This document shows, in pieces, positions 1 through 7,892 of a DNA stretch of 64,000 nucleotides. Each line of letters begins with the position of its first letter. Positions within the stretch are counted from its first letter, which is position 1. Below the pieces are notes generated by a model that made no database searches, was not told the origin of the DNA, and saw only the letters and a program-made list of their open reading frames with translations. Source of the DNA: Sandaracinobacteroides sp041675905. Its GTDB lineage: Bacteria > Pseudomonadota > Alphaproteobacteria > Sphingomonadales > Sphingomonadaceae. Location: assembly GCA_041675905.1 (NCBI GenBank), contig JBAYSX010000014.1, forward strand, positions 1 to 64,000, in the 5' to 3' direction. The position numbers and the translations under genes are program-made.

Positions 1-146
1 GCGAAGGGCACAAGGAAACCAAGAGGAAAAAGGCAGAAAAAAACCCGGGGGGGCAGGGGTTGGGGGGGGGGAATTGAAGGGGGGGGGGGGGGAAAACCCG
101 GGGAGCCTTCCACCCTCCCGGGCAATCGGGGGGGGGGGGGGGGGGG
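1..146. repeat. Poly-G low-complexity sequence at the window edge
   Basis: This stretch is dominated by long G runs separated by short A or C runs, including uninterrupted G tracts near positions 62-71, 79-92 and 128-146. No protein-like reading frame is seen. Base use is unlike the balanced GC-rich sequence after about position 150. Inference: it is probably an artefact at a contig end, such as no-signal G calls from two-colour sequencing, rather than biological sequence. It should not be used for gene calling. Confidence 0.75.
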
Positions 147-173
147 CGCTGTACGAGGAATGCATCGCGCCGT

Positions 174-605
174 TCAATGCGCCACACGACCGATCAGATG
201 ATGGCGGACCTGCTCCGACACCATGTCGATCACAAAAATACACAGTACGATCAGCAGCAATATCGCGAGATAGGTGTCGAATTGCGTGAAGCTGATCGCA
301 CGCTGCAATTCCATGCCGATGCCCCCCGCGCCGACGATTCCCAGCGCCGCCGCGGCGGAAATATTGCCCTCCATCCGCAGCAGCCAATAGGATAATATCT
401 GCGGCAGCATTTGCGGCACGATCCCGAAGCGCATTTGCTGCGGCCAGCTTCCGCCGGTAGCCCGCACCGCCTCCACCTGCCCCATCTGGGCGTTTTCCAG
501 CGACTCGCTGAACAGCTTGCCCAACGATCCCATCGTCCCGATGATCAGGGTGAGTACGCCCGCGATCGCGCCGATACTGAAGGCCGCCGCGAAGATCAGC
601 GCCAA
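174..605 (-). pseudogene. phnE: phnE remnant: C-terminal half of a phosphonate ABC permease
   Basis: The reading frame gives 143 residues that match the second half of PhnE, the inner-membrane permease of the phosphonate importer. It has hydrophobic segments at about residues 1-25 and 110-130. Between them lies the binding-protein-dependent transport signature around EAVRATGGSW and GAGGIGMEL, which docks on the ATPase PhnC. A full PhnE is about 260-280 residues, so the first half is missing. The only start available is a TTG inside what should be mid-protein. The upstream junction runs directly into the beginning of phnD, so the fragment cannot make a working permease. The frame itself is clean to its natural stop. 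Confidence 0.75.
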
Positions 606-880
606 ATCGCCTGGATAACGCCGTTATAGTCGCTCGCTTCAAAGGTGTGCACGGGCAGACCGGTAAATTCCTGCAGATGCAGGCGATAATTTTTCCACCT
701 GGCGGCAACAAAAGGATCTGCCTCGTCGCCGCGGACGGCCATGCGAATGCGCCCCATTTCGCTTTGCCAGCTGCCGTCCCGGGCGGCAGGCTCCGTGCCG
801 CCGCAGGCAGCGAGCACAAGGGCGGCCAACGGCAGAAACCAGCCGGCAATTCGACGCGATCCGATGTCAGACTTTAGCAT
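596..880 (-). pseudogene. phnD: phnD remnant: N-terminus of a phosphonate-binding lipoprotein
   Basis: The 94 residues start with a lipoprotein signal (LAALVLAAC, lipobox cysteine at about residue 26). The beginning of a PhnD-type solute-binding domain follows, ending ASDYNGVIQAI, which corresponds to the conserved TDY-GVI-A segment of the family. PhnD proteins are about 300 residues; this one stops after the junction with phnE, with a 10-nt overlap. In phnCDE operons phnD directly precedes phnE, so one deletion (or one assembly misjoin) removing the last two thirds of phnD and the first half of phnE explains both fragments. No phnC is found upstream. Confidence 0.7.
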
Positions 881-1145
881 CGTGGCTCTATTGCCCGATG
901 ATTATGTAGTCGTAATGGCACCCACGCTACAGGTGGATGACATGCCGCCAACCTGTTGCTTCCGGCAAATTGCCGGATCAGCTGCGCACGACTTCCGCTT
1001 CGTAAATTTCCTGCAATTGCCAGCGCAGGTGACCCGGCCATGCGCGAAGCCCATTTCTCCATGTTGTTCCATGGATTCCCTGCTCCAGCGGCGCGTACGC
1101 GCGGTGTAGAGGTGTCGTCGCCATGGGGCGCGATCTCGAAATTAG

Positions 1146-1256
1146 CTACCCAGCGCATTCCACCGGCCAGATGTCCCGGTGCTTCGCGATGAAAGCAAAT
1201 CTCCTGTCACTTCCCTCACGAAGCAGGCTGCAGCCTTTTCCAGCGCCAATCGACAT
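1146..1256 (-). mobile_element. IS3-family transposase OrfB remnant
   Basis: A 36-residue open frame contains RFAFIAKHRDIWPVE, which matches the beginning of IS3-family OrfB proteins of the type FAFIAKHR-IWPV-WLC-ALGVSRSGFHAWL. The match breaks off right after WPVE and the frame ends at a stop. None of the DDE catalytic domain is present and no terminal inverted repeats were found. It is a vestige that records a former insertion in this damaged region. The identification rests on one motif. Confidence 0.5.
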
Positions 1257-1270
1257 TCATCGTAGCCAGA

Positions 1271-1384
1271 TCATGGCGGCGGACAATCCTCATCGAACCT
1301 GATAGACCCATCGGCGATCCAGCCTGCAAGATCGGTCAAGGCCGCGGGAAAATGTTCCGTGGACGCCAAGACGAAAAAACCTCT
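1271..1384 (-). pseudogene. Possible remnant of an MDR-type NADP-dependent oxidoreductase C-terminus
   Basis: One minus-strand frame reads RGFFVLASTEHFPAALTDLA followed by GWIADGSIRFDED before a stop. This resembles the end of zinc-independent medium-chain dehydrogenases/quinone oxidoreductases (pattern: GF-V----PEAL-ELAGW-AEGKL---ED). A second frame just downstream (around 1190-1260) also looks protein-like, so a frameshifted gene end is likely. It is short and without an intact start; treat as tentative. Confidence 0.3.
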
Positions 1385-1782
1385 TATCCAAGCATCGCGC
1401 CCACAATCTTGAACATATTTTTCATCGGCGGCGGACCTTACTGGTTATATTCGGAAACCAAGCCGCACATCGCGATACGCCCCTTCCGAAAGATTCAATT
1501 GGTCTTCAGGCTTCATTGACGGTGGGCGCGAGCGCCCGATCAAGCACCGGATGAAGGCATTTGGGAAACGAGGAGGCCTCCCGTTCGTCTCCAGCAGGTG
1601 TCGTGGCCGCGTTCGATTGTGCAATGCGTTGCACCGAAAATCTCAAGTTCCCGGCAGGGCGTGCGCTGACATCTCTTGTCCAGCGGGCGCGCCATTTGCG
1701 ATTGCGGCGCCCCGCACCACCTGACATGGATCTGGTTATTGGCGCCTCGTCGCCAGATCATGCGCCCGCAGGAAAACAGTTT

Positions 1783-3558
1783 ATGATACTGACGCCGATT
1801 GCAGCCATCATCGAGGCATATCGCGCCGAACTGGGGTTGCTGATCCTTGCAGGGATGTTCATCGCGTTCATCCTTGAACGTTATCCGGCAACTGTCGTCG
1901 CGGTGCTGGGTATCTGCGTATTCCTGGCGACCGGATTGCTCGACGGTGCGTCGCTGGTCCAGTCGTTCGCGAATCCCGCGCCGGTCACCATCGGCGCCAT
2001 GTTCATTCTGTCGGCCGCCCTGATGCGAACAGGAACCATCGACCTGATCGGCAACTGGGTCGTCGCGCGCGCACGCAAGCAGCCTGTCCGCGCTACGGTC
2101 GAGCTTATTGCCGGATTGCTCCTTGCCGCTGCATTCATCAACAACACCCCGGTCGTTGCGATCATGATTCCGATCGTGCTGCGGCTGGCCGCGGCGATCA
2201 ATGTTTCCGCCAAGAAATTGTTGATCCCGCTTTCCTATCTATCGATGCTCGGCGGCACATTAACGCTCGTTGGCACCTCCACAAACCTGCTTGTTGATGG
2301 CGTCGCCCGCGATCACGGACTCGCCCCGTTCGGTATTTTTGAGATCGCTCCTGTTGGTATTATCGTTGCCCTCGTCGGAATACTCGCACTCGCCGTGCTG
2401 AGCCGCTTCCTGCTGCCTGATGGCGAGACCGACCCGTATCACAGCGCTGATGACGAACTCTTCCTCAGCGAAATCCGTATCCCCCGCGACAGTCCATTGA
2501 TCGGAAAATCGGTTCGTGAGGCGAGCGAACTGAAGCGCCTGCGGGTAGTCGGCTTCACCCATGCCAGCACGAGCGCAGACTTGTCCGATCGGCTGCTTGC
2601 CGCTGGCGATCGTCTGATTGTCCGGGTGACACTGGTTGAACTGATGACGCTGCGCGATGCGAAGGGGATAGAGATCGGCACTTCCGTCATGGGCGACGCA
2701 AGGCAGGACGCTTCGGAGGTGGTCGAAGCCACGATTTCCCCGGCCCATCCGGGCATTGGCCGTCAACTTCGCGAAATCCCTTTCCTGAATACGCACCCCG
2801 TCCGGGTGCTTGGTATCAGCCGTGCCGGGCACACGCCAGGGCCCAGTCTGACCAAAACGCGGATCAGGGCTGCGGACACGGTACTTGTTGCGGGATCGAA
2901 AAGTGCGGTGCGGGCGCTGCGCGACAATCCCTGGCTGATTGGCATTGCGCAAACCGAGGGGCGGGCCTTTCGTCCGGCAAAGGCTCCGATTGCCATCGGC
3001 GCGCTGGCCGGTGCGGTCGTGCTATCGGCGCTGGGCATCATGTCGATCATGGTCGCGGGGTTGCTCGCAGTTGGCGTGGTTCTGGTTGCCGGATGCCTTG
3101 ATGGCGATGACGCCTGGAGGTCGCTGAACGGGGATGTGCTGATCCTTGTCTATGCGATGCTCGCTGTCGGCGCGGCCCTCAACCAGGCGGGCAGCATTTC
3201 ATTGCTGGTCGGCTGGATTTCGCCGCTGCTTCAGCATGTCGGCCCGGTCGCCCTGCTGTTCGTCGTCTATCTGTGCGCCAGCGTCCTGACCGAAGCCATC
3301 AGCAACAATGCCGTCGCCGTCATCATGACTCCCATCGCCATTGGCCTGGGCACTGATCTCGGCGTCGATCCACGACCGCTGGTCATCACGGTCATGTTCG
3401 CGGCTTCCGCGAGTTTCGCAACGCCGCTGAGCTATCAAACCAACACCATGGTTTATGCTGCGGGGAATTACCGTTTCGCTGATTTTGCGCGTATCGGACT
3501 GCCCATGAATCTGATCGTTGGTCTGACGACCTGCCTGGCGATTGGCTGGCTCTATTGA
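1783..3558 (+). CDS. SLC13-family (DASS/ArsB-like) permease with two TrkA-C domains
   Basis: A 591-residue inner-membrane transporter. The N-terminal membrane half (about residues 1-210) carries the first re-entrant motif INNTPVVAIMIP. Two cytoplasmic RCK_C/TrkA-C regulatory domains follow (about 220-300 and 310-395). The C-terminal membrane half carries the matching motif SNNAVAVIMTP. This layout is typical of bacterial SLC13 relatives that import sulfate, di- or tricarboxylates; the substrate cannot be read from sequence. The start is the ATG at 1783, preceded by an AGGA-like ribosome site; the longer frame back to 1561 is not protein-like. Nearby sulfur genes make sulfate or thiosulfate plausible, but that is inference. 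Confidence 0.85.
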   Translation: MILTPIAAIIEAYRAELGLLILAGMFIAFILERYPATVVAVLGICVFLATGLLDGASLVQSFANPAPVTIGAMFILSAALMRTGTIDLIGNWVVARARKQPVRATVELIAGLLLAAAFINNTPVVAIMIPIVLRLAAAINVSAKKLLIPLSYLSMLGGTLTLVGTSTNLLVDGVARDHGLAPFGIFEIAPVGIIVALVGILALAVLSRFLLPDGETDPYHSADDELFLSEIRIPRDSPLIGKSVREASELKRLRVVGFTHASTSADLSDRLLAAGDRLIVRVTLVELMTLRDAKGIEIGTSVMGDARQDASEVVEATISPAHPGIGRQLREIPFLNTHPVRVLGISRAGHTPGPSLTKTRIRAADTVLVAGSKSAVRALRDNPWLIGIAQTEGRAFRPAKAPIAIGALAGAVVLSALGIMSIMVAGLLAVGVVLVAGCLDGDDAWRSLNGDVLILVYAMLAVGAALNQAGSISLLVGWISPLLQHVGPVALLFVVYLCASVLTEAISNNAVAVIMTPIAIGLGTDLGVDPRPLVITVMFAASASFATPLSYQTNTMVYAAGNYRFADFARIGLPMNLIVGLTTCLAIGWLY

Positions 3559-3598
3559 ACAATAGTCCGGGTTCGGGAAGTCGGAACCAGCGCCGGAT

Positions 3599-3621
3599 CG
3601 TTTACACTTATGATGTAAACG
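3599..3621. promoter_or_regulatory. Perfect inverted repeat, candidate ArsR operator
   Basis: CGTTTACA and TGTAAACG form a perfect 8-bp inverted repeat separated by seven bases (CTTATGA). It lies about 50 bases before the peroxiredoxin-arsR pair. Size, AT-rich core and position suit a winged-helix ArsR dimer, so autoregulation of the operon is the simplest reading. That is inference from position and symmetry; no footprint is known. Confidence 0.6.
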
Positions 3622-3669
3622 AGTAAGGGTGTTTGATGCACAAGCGGGCCATACCGGGGAGCAGGAAAA

Positions 3670-4341
3670 TTGGATTTGATCGCTGGGGAAAACAAGGCGC
3701 GTCCGTCTGGGTTGCTCCGGATTGGCGATCCCGCCCCCGATTTTCAGGCGCGCACATCAATGGGCGAGATGCGCCTGTCGGATTATCGCGGTCGCTGGGT
3801 GCTGCTTTTCTCGCATCCGGCGGACTTCACGCCCGTCTGCACGAGCGAGTTCGTCGCATTTTCGCGGGCGAACGACCGGTTTCGGGCGCTGAATTGCGCG
3901 CTGGTGGCCGTTTCGATCGACAGTCTGTATTCCCATGTCGCCTGGGTCCGGGCAATTCGCGACAGCTTTGGCGTGACGGTCAGCTTTCCTATCGTTGAAG
4001 ACCCTTCGATGGTGATTGGCCGCGCCTATGGGATGCTTGCCGATGACGCGCGCGATGCGGCGACATTGCGCTCGACCTTCTTCATCGACCCCGAAGGCGT
4101 CATCCGCGCCATGCTCTCCTATCCTGCCACCATCGGTCGGTCGGTAGAGGAACTCTTGCGCGCCCTCGCCGCCTTGCAACGGGTCGACAACGGCGAGGTG
4201 GTGACCCCCGAAGGCTGGAAACCGGGCGACGATGTGCTGCTGCCACCTCTCAAGGATCAGGCATCCGCTCTTGATGCATCGGAGGATGGCTGCTGGTTCC
4301 ATCGCAGCCGCCCGGACCGGAATGAGGAGGGAATCAGGTGA
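3670..4341 (+). CDS. Peroxiredoxin (AhpC/TSA, Prx6-like)
   Basis: A 223-residue cytoplasmic thiol peroxidase. The AhpC/TSA domain covers about residues 15-165. The peroxidatic cysteine is Cys57 in the signature FTPVCTSEF. The C-terminal Prx domain includes MLSYPATIGRSVEELLR. The long C-terminal arm and the PVCT motif place it in the Prx6/1-Cys group. A late Cys in the DGCW segment could act as resolving residue as in archaeal enzymes. The start is a TTG at 3670 behind AGGA. It overlaps the following arsR gene by four bases and sits behind a palindrome, so the pair is probably one regulated operon answering peroxide or reactive sulfur. Confidence 0.88.
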   Translation: MDLIAGENKARPSGLLRIGDPAPDFQARTSMGEMRLSDYRGRWVLLFSHPADFTPVCTSEFVAFSRANDRFRALNCALVAVSIDSLYSHVAWVRAIRDSFGVTVSFPIVEDPSMVIGRAYGMLADDARDAATLRSTFFIDPEGVIRAMLSYPATIGRSVEELLRALAALQRVDNGEVVTPEGWKPGDDVLLPPLKDQASALDASEDGCWFHRSRPDRNEEGIR

Positions 4342-4712
4342 ACCCGGCATTCACCGATGATGAAATCGGCGCGGTCGCCAGCGTTCTCAAGGTGCTGGGT
4401 CATGATGTTCGGCTGAAGCTCATGCGGACGCTGCTTGCACATGGTGAAACGTCGGTCGGCGAACTTGAGGCTCTGGCCGGCGTCGGCCAGCCGGGCCTCT
4501 CGCAGCAGTTGGCCATCTTGCGCAAGGCCGGTCTGGTGCAGACGCGCCGCGACGCGAAACTCATATTTTACAGCCTGGCTCCGGAAGCCCTGCCAGACGC
4601 TGCCCGGCTGATCTCCGCACTCGCCGGTGTGTCCTCCGGGGACAAACTGGAAGGGGGGAAAAAGGCTCCGTCGCCCGCCGGATCGGCGGCGACCTTTGCC
4701 CGGATATTGTGA
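4338..4712 (+). CDS. ArsR-family winged-helix regulator without cysteines
   Basis: A 124-residue regulator with the ArsR HTH fold (about residues 12-85). The recognition region is around GQPGLSQQLAILRKAGLV, and the wing ends in FYSLA as in the BigR/SqrR and HlyU group. Those sulfide sensors use two cysteines; this protein has none, so it either senses something else or acts without a thiol switch. The start is GTG at 4338, overlapping the peroxiredoxin stop (GTGA), which implies translational coupling. It probably binds the inverted repeat upstream of the operon. About 40 C-terminal residues are low-complexity and unrecognised. Confidence 0.85.
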   Translation: MNPAFTDDEIGAVASVLKVLGHDVRLKLMRTLLAHGETSVGELEALAGVGQPGLSQQLAILRKAGLVQTRRDAKLIFYSLAPEALPDAARLISALAGVSSGDKLEGGKKAPSPAGSAATFARIL

Positions 4713-4731
4713 CCGACCCCGGTAGCGCCGC

Positions 4732-6030
4732 CTACATTCGCACGCACTGGCGCATCGCGGTGCGGAGCACGGCAGGCGCGTTCGCGAGCGAGGCCTCGCC
4801 CTCCAGACGGCCATTGATGCGCAAATACACCATGTCTTTCCGGGTCATCAGATGCTGTAGCAACGGCGTGTCGGCGATACCGCCCACCCAATAGGTGCCG
4901 GCGTTGTTCGCCCTTTGGACGGGAATATTGACGAGCTGTCCGGCGAAATTCCATGTGAACACACTGCGCGGACCGGCGCCCGGCTTGCCCAGCAGCATCG
5001 CCATATAGGGCCGCCCGTTTTCGCAATACAGCGAAAGCGACGTGATGCTCGGAGATGCGGCAGGCTCGACATAAGCAATCGGCGCACGGCCTTGCATCGG
5101 CACTACCTCCCAAAGCGTCCCCGGTGCTGCGTGGGCCGTTTCGCCGGGGCTGTTCACCAGCATTTTGCGGATGGCCGGCGGCTCGGGCAGGCGACCGCCG
5201 GGCGGCGCATAGACCGTCAGCTTGCCCTTCTCCCACAAGCCAACCTGCACGGCGCGTTTCGCGCCGTCGATCAGCACATAGGCCTGATCCTCGCCGCCGC
5301 GATGGGGCGCATTACCCATCATATAATAGAAATTACCCTGCCGTTCGAGCGGGCTGACGGCGGAAAGATTGGTTTTCAGCACCGCCATTTTTGGACCCAG
5401 CGCCGCGCGCAGGGCCGCTGCAATCGCGCCCTTGTCGAACGGGTCGATATTATCCCTGGAATAGCTGCCCGGATAACGGCCGACGAGGGCGGACAGATTG
5501 TTCCATTCGAGCGGCGTGCCCGCCACTGGCGCCGGTGTGGCGGCGGCCGGGGCGGGAACATTGCTGCCGGTTCCGGCGCACAACTGGTAATTTCCAACCA
5601 GCGCGGCGTGAAACGGATCGAGTCTTTGCCCCGCCTCCACATTGGACTCGATGCGCAGCTGACCGCGCTTCTCATCTTCATTCACAAATATGAGCACCGG
5701 GCCCATGTCGCTGTCGTTGCGCGGAAAGGGGAAGAACGCCTGGGTGATGCCTTCATACTGCATACCGAAAAAGCTGGCGGCATACTCCATCCGCGCCGCC
5801 TGCACCGTGCGGCCATTGGCCTGAAAACGCATGCCCGCATCACCAATGGTGACGCGCGGTTCCCGCGAACAATCGCCGCCACGCGCGTAGCTGCCGTGAA
5901 TATCCGCGAAGTCCTTAAGGCCATTGATAGAAATAGCCCCGGCTTCGGCCGGCGCCAACGATATCGTTGCCATGAACGCCAAACCGGTAATATCCCGGCG
6001 TGTGAAAATCTTCCCTGTCATGTTGCCCAT
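4732..6030 (-). CDS. Secreted protein of unknown function
   Basis: About 432 residues. The start is either ATG 6030 or ATG 6021. Both give a twin-arginine-containing N-terminus (FTRRDITG) followed by a hydrophobic stretch ending near AEAGA, so export is likely and possibly by Tat. The mature part has two halves joined by a proline/alanine linker around residues 155-170. Cysteines are paired at DCSREP and QLCAG, and near the C-terminus at LYCENG and QCVRM. I recognise no catalytic motif or family. It lies convergent with arsR and downstream of the SulP gene on the same strand, about 90 bases apart. Function unknown. Confidence 0.7.
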   Translation of the reverse strand: MGNMTGKIFTRRDITGLAFMATISLAPAEAGAISINGLKDFADIHGSYARGGDCSREPRVTIGDAGMRFQANGRTVQAARMEYAASFFGMQYEGITQAFFPFPRNDSDMGPVLIFVNEDEKRGQLRIESNVEAGQRLDPFHAALVGNYQLCAGTGSNVPAPAAATPAPVAGTPLEWNNLSALVGRYPGSYSRDNIDPFDKGAIAAALRAALGPKMAVLKTNLSAVSPLERQGNFYYMMGNAPHRGGEDQAYVLIDGAKRAVQVGLWEKGKLTVYAPPGGRLPEPPAIRKMLVNSPGETAHAAPGTLWEVVPMQGRAPIAYVEPAASPSITSLSLYCENGRPYMAMLLGKPGAGPRSVFTWNFAGQLVNIPVQRANNAGTYWVGGIADTPLLQHLMTRKDMVYLRINGRLEGEASLANAPAVLRTAMRQCVRM

Positions 6031-6118
6031 CCCTGTTGCTCTTCGCGTTTTTGTTTTCGCATAAAATGCGCGGAATCGGAACAAAATCCGTGAGCGAAGC
6101 TGCATCGGGCTTGCCGGG

Positions 6119-7891
6119 TCAGATAAGCCCTCTGGCCAGCCACAGGTCGGGGGGTTCCTTGTCTCCATCCTCCCGCTCCGTCATGACGACAACGGCGTCA
6201 AACGCTTCGTTCTGGGACAGCCAGACCTGGCCGGTGAGGTTTTTGAGGAAGGAGGAACGTTCAAGCGCATCCATGACCGGGCCTTTCACTTCGGACAGGT
6301 GCAGGCACACGCCTCCCCCGGCGAGACGGTGATTGATCGCCTCCAGACTTTCGAGCGCGGATGCGTCGATGGCGTTCACCGCCGGGCACATCAGGATCAG
6401 ATGCCGGAGCCGGGGGTGTTCGGCGACCTGTTCGAGCACGAACTCTTCCAGCCAGCGGGCGTTGAGATAGGTTAGGCTTTCGTCGATGCGGATGGTCAAC
6501 ACCCGTGGATCGGTGAAGACCTTGTGCCGCTTCACGTTGCGGAAATGCTCGGTTTCCGGCACCCGTCCGACAATCGCCGCATGCGGTCGCGACGCGCGCC
6601 ACAGGTACAGCGCCAGGCTGACGCCGACACCGGCGATGACCCCCGCTTCCACGCCCACGAGCAGCGTAATGATGATGGTCGCCATCATCGCGGCGAAGTC
6701 CATCCGCGAATACGACCAGATTTCGCGGGGCTTTTTGAGGTCGACCAGGCTCAGCACCGCAACGATGATCGTGGCAGCCAGCGCCGCCACCGGCAGCGAA
6801 ACGATCAAGGGTGTGAGGAACATGGCGGCGATAAGGATGCCGAAAGCCGTGAAAATACCGGCAGCCTGTGTTTCGGCCCCGGCGTCGAAATTGACGACAG
6901 AGCGGGCAAAGCCGCCCGTAACGGGATATCCGCCGGTAAAGGAGGCCGCGACATTTGCCGCGCCCAGCCCGATCAGTTCCTGATCCGGATCGATCCGCTG
7001 ACGTTTTTTGGCGGCCAGAGTCTGGGCAACAGAAACGCTTTCCACGAAGCCGATGACCGACAGGAGAAGCGCGGGGACCGCCAGCTTCGCCCACAACTCC
7101 GGATCGAACAGGGGCACGGTGAATGGTGGCAGGCCGCGCGGAATGTCCCCCACAACCTCGACGCCGCGCGCGTCGAGTCCGAAAAAGATTACCGCCAGCG
7201 TTGATGCCGCGACGGCGAGGATCGGCCCCGCCCTGGCCAGCAGATCGGCCGGTCGGGAAGCCATCCCGAGACGCATCAGCAACGGCTTCATGCCCTTGCG
7301 CACCCAGAACAGGAACGCCGTCGCGCCTGCGCCGATAACCAGCGTCGGCAAATGCGTCATATGCAGATTGCGCGCCAGCGCCGCGATCATCGCCGGCAAG
7401 GTCTGGCCAGAAGCGTCGATGCCGAGGATCGACTTCATCTGACTGAACGCGATGAGGATGCCGCTTGCCGAGATAAATCCGGAAACCACAGGGTGCGAAA
7501 GCAGATTGGCGAGAAAACCAAGCCGCAGCACCCCCATCAGCAACAGGATCGCGCCCGAGAGAAAGGCCAGCACAAGCGCCGCCGCAATGAACTCGGCGCT
7601 GCCGGGCGCGGCCACACTGCCGGCGGCGGTCAGCGTCATCAGCGAGATCACCGCGACCGGACCCACGGCCAGCGCACGACTGGTGCCGAAGATCGCATAG
7701 ACAATCAGCGGTGCGATCGAGGCATAAAGTCCGACCTCGGGTGGCAACCCCGCGAGCATCGCATAGGCGAGGCTCTGCGGAATCAGCATGATCGTGACAA
7801 TCGCCGCCGCCACAAGGTCGCTGGTAAGTGTCGTACGATCATAATCGCGCGCCCACCCCAGTACCGGCAGATAGCGTGTCAGATCAACCAT
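6119..7891 (-). CDS. SulP-family anion permease with STAS domain
   Basis: A 590-residue membrane protein of the SLC26/SulP family. The N-terminal signature PQSLAYAMLAGLPPEVGLYA falls in the first transmembrane helices and 10-12 hydrophobic segments run to about residue 415. A cytoplasmic STAS domain (about 445-560) includes the conserved DASALESLE loop. Family members carry sulfate, bicarbonate or other anions. Its start lies one base from the stop of the SQR gene, so it is the last gene of the sulfide operon. Sulfate or sulfite movement, the end product of sulfide oxidation, is therefore the most economical role; this is inferred from context. Confidence 0.9.
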   Translation of the reverse strand: MVDLTRYLPVLGWARDYDRTTLTSDLVAAAIVTIMLIPQSLAYAMLAGLPPEVGLYASIAPLIVYAIFGTSRALAVGPVAVISLMTLTAAGSVAAPGSAEFIAAALVLAFLSGAILLLMGVLRLGFLANLLSHPVVSGFISASGILIAFSQMKSILGIDASGQTLPAMIAALARNLHMTHLPTLVIGAGATAFLFWVRKGMKPLLMRLGMASRPADLLARAGPILAVAASTLAVIFFGLDARGVEVVGDIPRGLPPFTVPLFDPELWAKLAVPALLLSVIGFVESVSVAQTLAAKKRQRIDPDQELIGLGAANVAASFTGGYPVTGGFARSVVNFDAGAETQAAGIFTAFGILIAAMFLTPLIVSLPVAALAATIIVAVLSLVDLKKPREIWSYSRMDFAAMMATIIITLLVGVEAGVIAGVGVSLALYLWRASRPHAAIVGRVPETEHFRNVKRHKVFTDPRVLTIRIDESLTYLNARWLEEFVLEQVAEHPRLRHLILMCPAVNAIDASALESLEAINHRLAGGGVCLHLSEVKGPVMDALERSSFLKNLTGQVWLSQNEAFDAVVVMTEREDGDKEPPDLWLARGLI

Positions 7892-7892
7892 C

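Larger units (their letters stand above)
881..1782. other. Gene-poor stretch with decayed coding traces
   Basis: About 900 bases carry no intact gene. On the minus strand I see two short protein-like traces, listed separately: an IS3 transposase piece and an oxidoreductase C-terminus piece. A perfect 6-bp inverted repeat (GGGCGC, two bases, GCGCCC) lies at 1524-1537. The plus-strand frame running from 1561 into the transporter gene is not protein-like before 1783, so it is upstream sequence rather than coding. Confidence 0.5.

Noticed and set aside
874..1158. A 94-codon minus-strand open frame between phnD and the IS3 trace
   Set aside because: Composition and lack of any motif do not resemble a real protein, and it overlaps the transposase trace in another frame.
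1524..1537. GGGCGC-GA-GCGCCC inverted repeat as a terminator
   Set aside because: A two-base loop is too tight for a normal hairpin, there is no T tract, and short GC palindromes are common in this composition.
1561..1782. N-terminal extension of the SLC13 transporter
   Set aside because: The 74 extra residues are not protein-like and the ATG at 1783 has a ribosome site and gives a normal first helix.
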